Assembly (NCBI RefSeq): GCF_905475395.1
Contig: NC_058340.1
Coordinates: forward strand, 54,910,181 to 54,974,180
Length of the DNA: 64,000 nucleotides
Origin: Chrysoperla carnea
Lineage: Eukaryota > Arthropoda > Insecta > Neuroptera > Chrysopidae
Direction of reading: 5' to 3'
Shown here: piece after piece, positions 10,346 to 22,118 of the stretch
How the letters are laid out: every line of letters starts with the position of its first letter
How positions within the stretch are numbered: the stretch's first letter is position 1
Translations under genes and position numbers: made by a program
The notes under the pieces: generated by a model
What the model was told of the DNA's origin: nothing
What the model saw: the letters and a program-made list of their open reading frames with translations, nothing else
Database searches by the model: none

Positions 10346-11924
10346 AATATCCTAGAGTTCTCATTTATTATCTTCGATAATATTTATAGCAAACTTTTAT
10401 TTTAAAACATTTATTTTTCTATTGGTTCAAAAAAATGAAAAAGATGGTAATTCTCAAACGAATACTCGTCTATTATTTTAACATTTCTTATACGAAAATA
10501 ATGCGTTAAAAATTTAGTGTACCAATCTGTATATATCTGTTTTCGTCTGATGTGTATTGTTTTATTCATTTTATTTATTTTTAACTTCGGTGTAAAATTC
10601 CCCGAACTCTTTTACCAAATTCAGTAACTAAACGTAGTTTGAACGAAAATAGATTTAAATAAAATTTGATAACTTGAAATATTTATTATTAGCGCATACT
10701 TTTCTTCTCTATACACACACACACACACACAAGTTTTATTTTTTTAATGTTTGAATAATGCGTTTCGTTTCTATCTTTTTTTAACGTGATAAATGTACGC
10801 ATGTCGTATTGGCGCATATCTTTTGCGAAATAATATATTAGTGAGTATTTGTTGCTGTCATAGCCAGTCAGTCGTATAGAGAGTGAAATTCTTTCCTGTT
10901 TTCAATAAATATTTTTCGTCTTTTTGATATCGTTTGCCAATTTTTATTTTATAGATTATAAACATTTTTTTTTCCTTTTATTCTTAATTTTGTAACATAA
11001 ACATAATCGTTTTTTTATTGGTCTGGATTAATTCGATTTGATTTCTACGAATTCTTTTTATTATATTATTATTGCTTGCGGGCTTAGAATTTTTAAGATT
11101 TCTGGTTCATCTGTACACAGATTTTCAATATTTTATAATATATATTATCTAAAAATAAAGAAAACTTTTTGTCAAGTTGAATTCGATGTCAAAGCTCCCA
11201 AATTTTTCAATTTTCGAGCTAAAAATGTTAAAAGTTACCTGTTTCATCATAATTAAATAACATTATTATCTTTATCAGAAATGAAAAGATAAAAATTGAA
11301 AAATCGCAAATAAAAAGTTCAATCAGAGCTCAAACTCGGGAATTTTTTGTTTCTATACTACAAAAACACAAAAAAGAAGGTTTTTCAGTTGAAAACTGTA
11401 TAAATCCTCAGATTTTTTCCAAACTGATAACATTTTGTACTTAGTAAAATTAAGTTAAAAATTTTATGAGTGGTTTGTCATCAAAAAGAATTTATTGATC
11501 TCTTTTAGAAAAATGATAATAAATAACTATTATTTACCGATTTTTATACACTTAAAGAGGAATGGAAAAAAATGGAAAAACAAGTATAAACACATTTTTA
11601 AGAGAGGCGAAAACAGATTTTTGGTTTTTTTTCTATACAAGGGTGCTTTCATGACCAAAATAAGCAATTTTTTTTTGGCATCCGATTTTAGGTATTTGCA
11701 GATTGAAGTATTTCTAATGCCATGCTAAAAATGCGCCGTTTCAGCTCAAGCTTTACCAGAATTAATCATTTGTTTCCCTGTTATAGTTAAAATACAAAAG
11801 AACAAAAATCTTAATACGAAAATATTCCATTTCAAGAATATACAACTTTTTATGCACAATACACTTGCCACCATTTCAAAGTTTAAAAAAAGTTCGTATT
11901 TTGTTGAATATTATCAGGGGCCTA
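10346..11924. other. Gene-free stretch with a microsatellite and a cryptic promoter-like site
   Basis: It includes (AC)9 at 10713-10730. A CpG-rich stretch has an initiator-like CCAGTCAGTCG at about 10864-10874. Open frames at 11038-11256 and 11495-11728 are low-complexity AT-rich readings without domains. Confidence 0.45.
10713..10730. repeat. (AC)9 microsatellite
   Basis: Nine uninterrupted AC dinucleotides. Confidence 0.95.
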
Positions 11925-11990
11925 TAAATTACGTCATGCCACTTTTCCTATTTTTAAACTCCCCTGGGTGTGACGTCACATATTTTATAA
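11925..11990 (+). repeat. Short MITE fragment (TGACGTCAC family), copy 1
   Basis: GGGGCCTATAAATTACGTCA, then AAACTCCCCTGGGTGTGACG followed by TCACA. I know this arrangement as a common insect repeat with ACGTCA at both ends. Related fragments are at 12700-12785 and 47145-47255. Confidence 0.5.
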
Positions 11991-12021
11991 TTTAATAGAA
12001 ACAATTAAAATAAAACAGCAG

Positions 12022-12578
12022 TTTTTATACCATGTATATATGAAATATACATAGTATATTAAGTTTAGTCCCAAGTTTGTAACGCTTAAAAATAATGATG
12101 CTAGGAAAAAATTTTTGTCATATGTGTTCATAAAATCACCTAATTAGTCCGTCCGTCCGTCTGTCCGTCTGTCGACACGATAACTCAAAAACGAAAAAAG
12201 ATATCGAGCTGAAATTTTTACAGCGTACTCAGGACGTAAAAAGTGAGGTCAAGTTCGTAAATGAGCATCATAGGTCAATTGGGTCTTGGGTCCGTAGGAC
12301 CCATCTTGTAAACCGTTAGAGATAGAACAAAAGTTTAAATGTAAAAAATGTTCCTTATCAAAAATTAAACAACTTTTGTTTGAAACATTTTTTCGTAAAC
12401 ATCACTGTTTATCCGCGACGGCGCCAATTAGGCGGAAATTTTATAATATGTACTATACTTGATTATCAGTTATGTATGTGTCACATGTTTGTATGTGTAA
12501 TGTGATAAAGAAATCAACACTGACTATACATGGTATTTTAACAATTAACTCAGTCAATTGTTTGTTTTCACTTGTTTT
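12022..12578 (+). mobile_element. HINE-like element, copy 1 (near complete, about 557 bp)
   Basis: It starts TTTTTATACCATGTATATAT. It has a GTCC/GTCT microsatellite at about 12147-12173 and a near-end inverted partner of the ATACCATGTATA box at 12526-12540 (CTATACATGGTAT). A tight hairpin follows (CAATTAACT-C-AGTCAATTG), then the terminus TTTGTTTTCACTTGTT. The layout (sub-terminal inverted repeats, internal microsatellite, 3' hairpin, T-rich insertion site) is that of non-autonomous Helentrons such as DINE-1. It is very similar to the copy at 44843-45411. Confidence 0.75.
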
Positions 12579-12699
12579 CTTAAATTTTAAATAAAAATCC
12601 TTAAATAAAATCAACAACAAGTCAAATAAATTTACATAAGGGAGTAGGTATAATAAAAACATATAAATTTTGGGTTTATATTTTAAATTTTAAGTCTTG

Positions 12700-12785
12700 A
12701 AGCTTTTAATCCACCCTACTCTTTATCACATTTCGTTGGCCCCCACACTCCCCCTTCACGTTTGATGTAATTAATGGATGGTCTC
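12700..12785 (+). repeat. Short MITE fragment (TGACGTCAC family), copy 2
   Basis: TTATCACATTTCGTTGGCCC, then CACGTTTGATGTAATTAATG followed by GATGGTCT. It resembles the end of the family also seen at 47145-47255. Confidence 0.45.
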
Positions 12786-12827
12786 TAATAAACTTGTGTA
12801 TATGTTATTAACAACATTTTAAAAATG

Positions 12828-13475
12828 AAAAACTTTTAACAAAAAGAAAACCGACTTCAAAAGAAAAATTTTTCCAAAACTGCAAATTAAAATGCACTAA
12901 AAAGTAAAAAATAACGATAATATAATGTAGTTAAAATTATTGTAATTTTTGGAGTCGGTGTCAGCCAAGCTAATGTAGCAAACTGTTCTGTCAGAGTTGT
13001 TTCTTTGGCTGACACCGACTCCAAAAATAACAATAATTTTAACTGCATTATATTATCGTTATTTTTTTATTTTTTAGTGCATATTAATTTGTTTTGAAAA
13101 GTTTTTCTTTTGAAGTCGGTTTCCTTTTTGTTAAAAGTTTTTTTTATTTTGTGATTTTTAGTGAAGCTGAAGTGCACTAACTAATTTATCACTAAAAAAA
13201 ACAATATCCGAAATCGGTTGGCGTGATATTGAGTTATTCATCCTCTTGTCGTGCATACTTAATGCAAATTTAAGACTTTTATGATTTTCTCATGGATGCC
13301 GTTATCAGAACTCGACCAAATGAAATGGAACCACACGGAAAGCACTAGCTTTCAAATAGATAAAGAATTATCAAAATCGGTTCACCCAGTCAAAAGATCT
13401 GAGGTAACAAACATAAAAAAAATACACTCGAATTGATAACCTCCTCCTGTTTTGTTTGAAGTCGGTTAAAAAAAA
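12828..13475 (+). mobile_element. GAAGTCGGTT fold-back element, copy 1 (complete fold-back)
   Basis: Arms of about 135 bp (about 12828-12972 and 13007-13145) pair almost completely. The left arm contains AACAAAAAGAAAACCGACTT, then TGCACTAAAAAGTAAAAAAT, and ends GGAGTCGGTGTCAGCCAAG. The right arm is its reverse complement. The spacer is about 35 bp. A shared body follows (GAAATCGGTTGGCGTGATAT, GCCGTTATCAGAACTCGACC, TTCACCCAGTCAAAAGATCT) and it ends TTTGAAGTCGGTT. Other copies are at 42940-43425 and 57205-57555. No open frame, so non-autonomous. Confidence 0.75.
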
Positions 13476-14264
13476 ATAAAAAGGTACATAATTCTCGTAT
13501 AAGAACCATATTGGTATAAAATATTTATCTTAATAAATGTCAAACCATTTTCGATTGTGTTGTTATTTTAAAATATTTACATCCTACATAAACAATTTAA
13601 CACAAATTAACACAATTGTCTATTAAAGTTAGGTGCAGGTTCATTATTTTATATATATAGTTAGTAGTATAAGGCTAATGTATTCAATTTTTAATGACTA
13701 TAAATTAATTAAAGATAGAGGAAAAAAGAAATTAACTTATAAATTAAGAAAAGATAAAGGAAAATAAATGTTAATTATCGAATAGAATATAATCATCTTC
13801 AAAATACTTCCTTCTTTATTAAATTTATTTTCCATTTTTGTGATATTATCAAAAACGTGTTTAGGAAATAGGTTTTCGAGGGTACTACATCAATTACAAA
13901 ATTCCATTGTATTTATCGCAATAACAAAAGTCAAACGATATTTCGTGTTGTGCTTTAAGGTATATAATGCCCTTAAAACCACTTTTTCTATGGATTAAAT
14001 GTGCAAGTTGACTAAAACTGACACAGATTTTGTTCAAAAAATAACTATATAATACCATAATTAATGACAAATTTTTTGGTATCAAGAAAATTATTTTTTG
14101 ATCGTCTTGTTAAAATATGCAGGTATGTCTAGGTATAATTTGTATATGATTGCATACTATGTCTTAGTATTGAGTACAATAACAAGTGTATTATCAAAAA
14201 TAGTGTATATGAGTATATTTTTATAAATTTGACTAAAATGGAATAATAAAACAAAAACAATATT
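13476..14264. other. Gene-free AT-rich stretch
   Basis: I see no supported coding, RNA or repeat feature here. Confidence 0.5.
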
Positions 14265-14276
14265 TGGTGGAAGCGC
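14265..14276 (+). promoter_or_regulatory. TGGTGGAAGCGC site 2
   Basis: Exact 12-bp word, followed by AAAGAAATG. The flanks do not resemble those of site 1. Confidence 0.5.
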
Positions 14277-14339
14277 AAAGAAATGAAATAAGATAAGAGC
14301 TACGTTTGTTATTTGAAAACATACCGTGCTATTATTGAA

Positions 14340-14720
14340 TGCACTTGTGGATAGATTTGGCCTATTTTTTCGTAGGCTCAGAATAATGTTAACTGGGAGA
14401 ACCCGATAATCAATTGTAAAATTCGCGATTTCGGGGGTCAAAGCATGTAAAACTAACTGTCTTCCCAACTATTTTTTATGATTAAAAAAAATTCTCACGA
14501 CTTAATTGAAAAAAAAATAGGATAGTTGAAAGGAATCTTTTTAGAAAAAAAAAATGCCTAAAATTGGTCTTCAAAAAATATTCTAAAATATCGAAATATA
14601 TTGTGTAAAAATTCGAAATCGATCAGTCGAGCCGTATCGGAGAAATCTTACTCCCCGACTTTGAAAACGCTGTTTCAAGGAAAATGCGTTAAAAGTTTTA
14701 AAAACGTTTACACTCAGTTA
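14340..14720 (+). repeat. Fragment related to the 4811-5320 MITE
   Basis: It shares the blocks TCGCGATTTCGGGGGTCA, AAAGCATGTAAAACTAACTG and CCAACTATTTTTTATGAT with the 4811-5320 element. A further block (CGTATCGGAGAAATCTTACT, GACTTTGAAAACGCTGTTTC) belongs, from memory, to a common insect repeat. No terminal repeats remain. Confidence 0.5.
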
Positions 14721-14725
14721 AAATA

Positions 14726-15276
14726 TTTTTATACCATATATATGAAATATTCCAAGATATATTAAGTTTAGTCCCAAGTTTTTAACGCTTAAAAATATTG
14801 ATACTATGAACAAAATTTTGGTAAAGGTGTTCATAAGATCACCTAATTAGTCCATTCCCGGTTATCTGCCTGTCTGTCTGTCATCACGATAACACAAAAA
14901 CGAAAAGAGATATCAAACTGAAATTTTTATAGCGTAAAAAGTGGGGTCGAGTTCGTAAATGAGCAACATAGGCCAATTGGGTCTTAGGTCCGTAGGACCC
15001 ATCTTGTAAACCGTTATAGATAGAACAAAAATTTAAAGGTAAAATATGTTCCTTATAAAACAATAAACAACTCTTGTTTGAAACATTTTTTTCGTAAACA
15101 TCACTGTTTATCCGTGAGAGCGCAAACTATGCGCAAATTGTATAATATGTATAATATGGGAATATCAGTTATGTATGTGTGACATATATGTATGTGTAAT
15201 GTAACAGAGTAATCAACACTCTCTATACATGGTATTTCAACAATTAACTCAGTCAACTGTTTGTTTTCACTTGTTT
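14726..15276 (+). mobile_element. HINE-like element, copy 2 (near complete)
   Basis: Same order as the copy at 12022: ATACCATATATATG start, AAGTTTAGTCCCAAG block, CTGTCTGTCTGTC microsatellite, GACCCATCTTGTAAACCGTT block, CTATACATGGTATTT, 3' hairpin (CAATTAACTCAGTCAACTG, slightly broken) and the CACTTGTT end next to a T-run. Confidence 0.75.
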
Positions 15277-17103
15277 TTTTTGTTAATATTTTTTTTTTGC
15301 GTTTGTTAATTTTTTGGTGTGATTTGTCTTTGTGAATATTTTCGGATTAACTTGAAATTTTCAGAGAATATACTTAAATATATGAGCATTCCGAAAATAC
15401 AAAAACAAAATCGATTCTTTGAAAATTCAAACTGGATATAACCCCTTAATTAAGTAGGAAAACGTAGGATTCTTTTTATCACATTTCTTCATTTCATTCA
15501 CTTTTCCATTTTAAATTTTAATTACTGTGTTTATGTCTAAACAATTCTATATCCTTGCCTACAACAAGAAGTTTAAAATAAATTCTACATACATCCAATA
15601 TACAATACAAATATATATTGAATGATTTTATTTTACAATAATTATTCTATGTATGTACATATAAACAAATATATATATATGATTATATACAAATAAGTAT
15701 CAACATAATATACTTCAAATGTATGTATGTACACTATGTACAGTATGTAATATTATTATTGTTCTATATTTGAATCAGATAATCTGGTACCACGTGTTTA
15801 ATGTTATTGTATTTCAATATTATGTTAACTATATACAGAAGAATACATAAAGATACAACAACATATAGTATGTATGTACTTACATACGTCTTATATGTGT
15901 AGATAATATGTATTCAATATTGGTACATGGTACTTTTAGTTCATACGCTAGAGTCTATTTTTGATGTAAGGCATCTTTAGATCTAGCTTGAGTTTTTTTT
16001 GAATTTTTCATTGATGTAAATTCGATTAGATCATTTGCTTCAAAAGTCTTACAGCTATAATAAACTTTACGATATTTCTGGGCAACAATTTATTTCCTTC
16101 CATTAAAAAAGGCTTTCCTTCCATAAATGCCTTTGCAAATTTAATTTGACTTCTGTCCTTTCAATTTTTTTATTGTAGTTTTTACAATACCTTAAGATAG
16201 AATTCTGAGCCGTTTTGTGAAATCCATGCACCTATTTTAGCTAATAATACTTGTCTTTAAGATGCATTTTGTTAAAATATATCCCCTTCAGAACCCAAAA
16301 TCACATTTTTCCGAAAATATTCACGTTTTTTCAAAAAATTTCACAATTTTCGTCAATTTTTCATAGATTTTTTCTTTTTTTAAGTTAAAATTATCAGCTT
16401 GATAAAAAACATATAAACTTCATAATTGTTTCCGTAAAATAACCGGCTAATTTTCTAAATTTTCCGCTTTCCACGTTAATGTTGTGGAAAATTTACCCAA
16501 AAAATATATAGAAACCCATTTTGCGGGCACTTGTATTATAAGTTGACGAGACTTTCCATGCGTATAATAATGTATCTTTTCGGTGAGAAAAAAGTATATT
16601 TTCTTATCTTAAAAAATAGTCACTTAAGATAAAAAAGTTTGAAATTTGTCAATTTTAGGCATTTTTTTAATTTAAAATGGTTGTAGCTTTTTTAAAACGA
16701 ATTTTTTCGAAAAAATTACAAAAGTAAAAAGTGTTTTGTGTTGCCCGTTTTACCCTTAGACAGCGAGATATATAAAACAACTGTTTATTAGTTAACAAAT
16801 TAATTTGTTTATAACAATTAATAGCCTACTCGCACAAATTTGTTTTCTTACCAATTGACTCCTTTTGGTCCAAAGTTTACGAAAAGTACAAATATGTTTA
16901 GTCACATTCACAATTTAGTGATTGGTCAGTCATTTTCATTTCTACGCACTTTTTCAGGAGCTTGCCGCTTACCTATCGATATGTGTCGAATATATTAGTA
17001 ATTTTTCAATCACCTCAATGCTTACGGAGAACTGAATTTTTTCACACAATTTCAGTTTTAATGACAATAAAATATGATAACATCATTTTCCTGACTAAAG
17101 CTA
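15277..17103. other. Gene-free AT-rich stretch
   Basis: TATA- and GTAT-rich simple sequence around 15600-15900, and TTTTTC-type low complexity around 16280-16400. No gene supported. Confidence 0.5.
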
Positions 17104-17115
17104 TGGTGGAAGCGC
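17104..17115 (+). promoter_or_regulatory. TGGTGGAAGCGC site 3
   Basis: Exact 12-bp word, followed by ATTGAAGAATAT. It lies 2.8 kb from site 2, in the same orientation. Confidence 0.5.
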
Positions 17116-19115
17116 ATTGAAGAATATAAAAAGAAAATTTATGAAAAAGAAGGAAAATTTAATTCTTTTTTTTTCCTGTTGTTCTGCTCTTTAATCACCC
17201 TGGATGAAATTTTTCAGGATATTTAAATCACTTAAATTCGAGTCAAGGATGTAAAATTATCGTTACAATTATAAATTGAGCACAGCGAATGAACTAAGTA
17301 TATGCAGATGTGAATGGTGAATTACAGTCACCGATCACTCCCGCAGTGTATTGCTTTTACGATTACACTGTGCGATATATACGTGTATCGCTTTTATTTT
17401 ATTCAAACATCTGTGAGTGTGGATTTATAATGGATTTTTTTTCTTTAATGTTTCCTGAATATGTTTATAATATTAAACAGTTTATTTATTGAGTTACTAC
17501 GATAAGATTTATAACTATAAGACTAACATTGTACTAGGAAAAATGAAAGCACACATTTTATCTAAAACATTGACCAGGATGGCATAAAATATTTTTTACT
17601 AAATCCCTTTCTACCTGAAGTGGAAGCTATATAATGGATTTTCCAACCCTAAGGTCATTTATAATTTTTGGTTCTGTTTCCATGTGTTCTGTCTTGGTTG
17701 AGGCTAAAGTGATATATTTTTAAAATAATGTTGGAGTCAATTTTGAGAAAATTTTTAGTACTGGCTCCATTATCTGGTCATATTGCTTTATGTTTACTTT
17801 TCAAAAAGTCCAAAACACACTTTTCATATGTGAATATAAATGAAATTTTAAAGTGCTCTAACAATAACAAAATTGGCAATTTAAAAAAGTTTGTTAAACC
17901 GTCGAATATAAAACGCAAAAAGTGGTCTTAACGTAAATTATCAATAAGTATTTCTGTTTAAAAGTAATAAAATAAGAATGCAGTCTAGAATTGTTTCTAA
18001 AACGAAAATTTGAAAAAGAGAAATACAATTAGCTTAAAAAAGCATGTGTAAAAATTAGAAAAAAATCACTTTCAGCTTTCAAATGATATCGATGTTGATT
18101 TATTTTTAAACGACCACAGTCAAAAGTTTCATTTTGAATTTCAGAGTATGCATTTCGGTCAAAAAGCTCGAACAACAGAGCGAAAAAGCGCATTTTAAAA
18201 AGAAATCACCTTGCTGAATGTTTCGTTGATATAAAGTATTAGAAAACAAGAAATTCATAGCTGTGAAAACAAGAAATTCATAGCTATCGAATGAAAAGTA
18301 GCTGTTCCCGATACGATTATTTTTTTCGGAGATTGAAATAGTTCGTATGTTTCTAAGCGGCTCAATTTTGATGATTAGTGTACACATTTATTTTTATTAA
18401 ACTTTAATTTTATTAATAAACATACTATTGATATAGCATTACGTTCATTTAATTAATATTGAAAATTTTAATTTTGATATACCTGTCAATAAAAAATCTA
18501 AGCACATAAAGAAAACATTACAAATATGAAACAATAACGCATTCTATACCCAATAATTCTATAGATATTTTAACATGTACATATCAATTTTCTATTATTA
18601 TAATTTCTAAATATCTTTAATCAAAATTCTCATTCATAAAATATAACTTTTTTTATTATTTATTTATTATTTGACATATACGAGCGAAAGGTCAAATGGC
18701 TAACAACAATAAGTAGTTTTTATGTCAGCATCAATAAATTTTGTAAATTAATTTCTTTCTTTTAGTTTTGTATTTATTTTGTCATACTTTTTATATTATG
18801 GGTTTGCTTTTATTTTCGCACATTTAAGGTGCGAAATGTCGTTTTTAAATATATTCAAATTTTACATATTATATTAATGAAACACATTCCCATTTTGAAT
18901 TTTGAGAATATTCTTCAAAATTAAATTCAGATTTAAATAGAAGATATTTTCAAACCCAGCAGCTTTAAAGATTAATTACTATTGCTCTTTACTCTTTAAT
19001 AATCTTGTCAAAAATATTCCAATAAGTTTTATCAAGCAGTTTCGATAACACTATAAAATTCAGAGGACTCATGTGAAAATTAAAATTATTTTGCCATACG
19101 ACAATCGGTGCCTTT
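17116..19115. other. Gene-free stretch
   Basis: A 21-bp segment (GAAAACAAGAAATTCATAGCT) is directly repeated at about 18241-18285. Open frames at 17310, 17728 and 18106 show no domains, splice support or codon bias I would trust. Confidence 0.45.
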
Positions 19116-19119
19116 TAAT

Positions 19120-19175
19120 AGATCTGGGTTTCACCAAGCATTGAATAAATAGACGGATATGAACTGCCTAATAAA
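19120..19175 (+). repeat. Short dispersed repeat, copy 1
   Basis: CTGGGTTTCACCAAGCATTG followed by AATAAATAGACGGATATGAA and CTGCCT. A close copy lies at 50420-50470. Confidence 0.5.
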
Positions 19176-19979
19176 TAATAGTCCACTATTTTAATGGTCT
19201 TTTTCAGGGATGGTGACCAATGGCAGGCCACCGATCACAAAGTTCATTATGAAGTATTATATTACGAAAGCGCGATCGTTTATTATTGTAGTTACATCGG
19301 GGACTAGTCATTTGTAGGTAGGATCGATGAACATTTGAAGACTCATTTGAAGAACTCATTATCAGTACAAAAGCAATAGCTCCATTTTCTTCGGCAATTC
19401 GATAAATATACATAATCACGCTATTAACTTTACCGATAACAACCTTTTTTATATACTAATAAAAAGCCCACTTTTTTTGTTTTATTAAAGCTTATTCCCA
19501 GTCAAATATTGAAAAATTACTCTCCAGCGAGGACTAGCGATTCCTTGTTATAAGATTTTGGTATGATATAACGTTCATTTACAGCTATTATCAATTAACA
19601 ACCCACTATAATATTGGTTTTGCAACATATTTTCTGTTAACATGAATTTTCAAATTGCAAATTAATATATAAATCATATATTATTAAATGAAAATTACTT
19701 GTAAACAAATCGTGCCGTTATTAAAAACACAAACCTATAATTAATCGCATAAACTTGTTTATCAAAAAAATATTAATTATAATTTATTAATGTAATTTAT
19801 ATGAATTTTCACATAATAATTATTATCAAATAAATATGTCATATATGTCTAATAAATAGTAGTATACAGCATGTAATTTGAAAATGAAACGGAATTATCT
19901 GAAAATGAAATGAAAATTCGAGAGATGGTACTCGAATAGGAGATAATCCCAAAGTCAAGTTGTCCATGTTACCCATAAA

Positions 19980-20280
19980 ATGTAAAATTAGACTTGATAG
20001 ATTAGGTTATATTGACTGTCCACGAGGGACACACTTAGGCTATAGAGCCAATTTTGATACCATATATGTGTTTTACCACCTTTCCGCTGATAATTTCATT
20101 TATCAGCTCCTCAATTTCAGAGACTGAGTGCACCTCCTACACGGATATACCATGCACTACACCAGCCCATCACAACTATCAATTTAATTAATTTTGTTGA
20201 GACGGCAGGAACCGAACCCGCTACCCTAAGCATACCGCGGACGGAATTGGTTAAGCCTTAACCAACTGAGCTTATAGGGC
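19980..20280 (-). mobile_element. tRNA-derived SINE
   Basis: Read on the minus strand from 20280, the head has a polymerase III A box (AGCTCAGTTGGTTAAGG) and B box (GGGTTCGGTTCC), about 50 nt apart, in a tRNA-like region of about 80 nt. The body (GGTGTAGTGCATGGTATATC, GTGCACTCAGTCTCTGAAAT, TGGACAGTCAATATAACC) is unrelated to tRNA, as in SINEs. The anticodon-arm region is too long and unpaired for a real tRNA. The 3' limit is approximate. Confidence 0.75.
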
Positions 20281-20289
20281 GACAAGTAG

Positions 20290-21243
20290 ATTTGATACTA
20301 TGACAAAAATTTGAAAGTGAAATTAAAATTGATTAACAAACGAAGAAGTTATAACCATTCAAAGGTTGTCCATCTCCTTTTAGTTAAACAAAGTTGTATT
20401 TGTAATCTCTATGGCGAAACTCACATAGGACATCACTAGTGTGTACCTTCCTCTTTGTTTAATTAGGAATTTTAAACGTTCATATCTTGCATACTAGTAA
20501 AGGTTTATAAAAAACCAACCTCACTTTTGTATTCGTAAAGTGAAAACCCTTCATCTGAAGTGATACAAATAATTTAGTCCGATCCCCTATAAAGGCAGAC
20601 CAAATTTTACAATTCGACCATGAAAAATCCACTCAGTGACTTAAAATTTAGTCTAAATATAAATAATTCAAAAAATAGGCTCATGTAGGCTTATGTAACG
20701 AAACTTCACGAAAAAAATACAATATTCATATAATATAAACGAATGAATTCAAAAACGTTGATCTGTACAAAAAGAACCCGAACATCTAAAGCTTTTTATC
20801 GAACGATTACAAGTTTCTGCAAAAAACCTGTACCTTGTGCTTCTATCTTATTAGATACAAGGAACATTATTATTACCTTTTTTACTCCTTTAACATGCTC
20901 TAAAGCTCCTTAACTCCTTAAAATCCTTGACCCCGTTAGTAATTCTCAAAGAAGCTTTTTGCTTCAGAGGTGGTTTTACTCGTAATATATTAAAGTTACT
21001 CGCACTTATACCTTCTCTCTTCAGTATTAATTTTTTAACTTTTTCGATTGGTTAAAACTTGAAAACATATCCATAGACACTTCTATTAATAAAGACTTTC
21101 TAAATACCAAATTATTATTATGGCATACAAGCTCCTAATCTCAATTTTTCACCTATAAATAATTTTTCTCTATTTCACCTCTTGGAGGTTTATTTTTGAA
21201 AAATTAAATCCAAGCAGACAGAAAGTGTTACTTTCATGTTTAT
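20290..21243. other. Gene-free stretch
   Basis: Nothing recognised. Confidence 0.45.
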
Positions 21244-21251
21244 AATATTAG

Positions 21252-22110
21252 CAGTGGTGGATTTACACTAGGGGCAGTCGGGGCTAGTGCCCAGGGCGGC
21301 AAAATTTTGAAAGTGAGAAAACATTTTCTATACAATATATAATTAACTAATTCTTTTAAATAAAGATTTTATCTTTCAAGAAATATAATTTATGCATTAT
21401 GTATCAAATTAAAATTTTGTATATTATAATATATTAAATTTAAGTGAAAACTATTAAAATAAAATTAATTTCCATAAAGGTTTGAACAAATAAAATTTGA
21501 TACTTTTTTTTTCTGAAATTGATAAATTAATATAGTTTTTTTTGAAGAATTACAAAAATTTTTTTTCTCATGTTTATTGAGAACTCTGGGCATAAAGCTG
21601 AAGATTTGCTAGTTGCTGTATTATCTGTTCTTCAGTTTTTTTATCTTGATCTCTCAGATTGTCGAAGTCAGTCATATGATAACGCGAATAATGTATCAGG
21701 GATTTATTCGGGCTTACAGGCAAGAATTCATGAAATTATATCTTGCAGAACATGCTTCTTGTGCTGCTCATTCTTTGAATTTAGTTGGAGTTGAATGCGC
21801 CCCAGTTGCAGTAGAATGCGCCCAGGAAGCTGCGTCATTCTTTCATACAGTACAAACTTAATACAACTTTTTTACTGCATCGACGCATCGCTGGGAAGTC
21901 TTACAGTCTCATACTGAAAAAAGAATTGCGTTAAAAACTTTATCTGCAACCAGATGGTCAGCTCGTTATGAACCGGTTCTTTTTTCTGCAATTAATTAGT
22001 TATTCTAATTCTTAAAAAATAAGATATCAAAACTATTAAAATAAAATTTCAGTCATAGGGCGGCATTTTCTTCAGTGCCCCAAGGCGGCAAAAATTTAAA
22101 TCCGGCCCTG
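21252..22110 (+). mobile_element. hAT-superfamily element, internally deleted, with intact 8-bp target duplication
   Basis: An 859-bp insertion flanked by perfect direct repeats AATATTAG (21244-21251 and 22111-22118). Its ends are CAGTGGTGGATTTACA and, reversed, CAGGGCCGGATTTAAA, the known CAGGGCCGGATTTA-type end of one hAT group. GGCGGCA-rich sub-terminal sequence lies at both ends. The interior holds a decayed transposase piece, annotated separately. Confidence 0.9.
21570..21999 (+). pseudogene. hAT transposase remnant (DUF4371-type)
   Basis: Two overlapping frames carry consecutive parts of a hAT transposase. The first has the SYDNANNVSGIYSGLQARI motif (aspartate of the catalytic region). 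After a frameshift the next has SCAAHSLNLVG with its Cys/His pair, then an alanine-rich helix. After a stop near 21859 come STHRWEVLQSH and SATRWSARYE. The N-terminal zinc finger, most of the catalytic domain and the dimerisation region are missing. It cannot be functional. Confidence 0.85.
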
Positions 22111-22118
22111 AATATTAG

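Noticed and set aside
19204-19419. 71-codon minus-strand frame with Ser/Arg-rich part
   Set aside because: No recognisable domain. It adjoins a dispersed repeat (19120-19175), so repeat debris is more likely.
20200-20280. A functional tRNA on the minus strand
   Set aside because: A and B boxes are present, but the anticodon arm does not fold and the acceptor ends do not pair. It is a SINE head.
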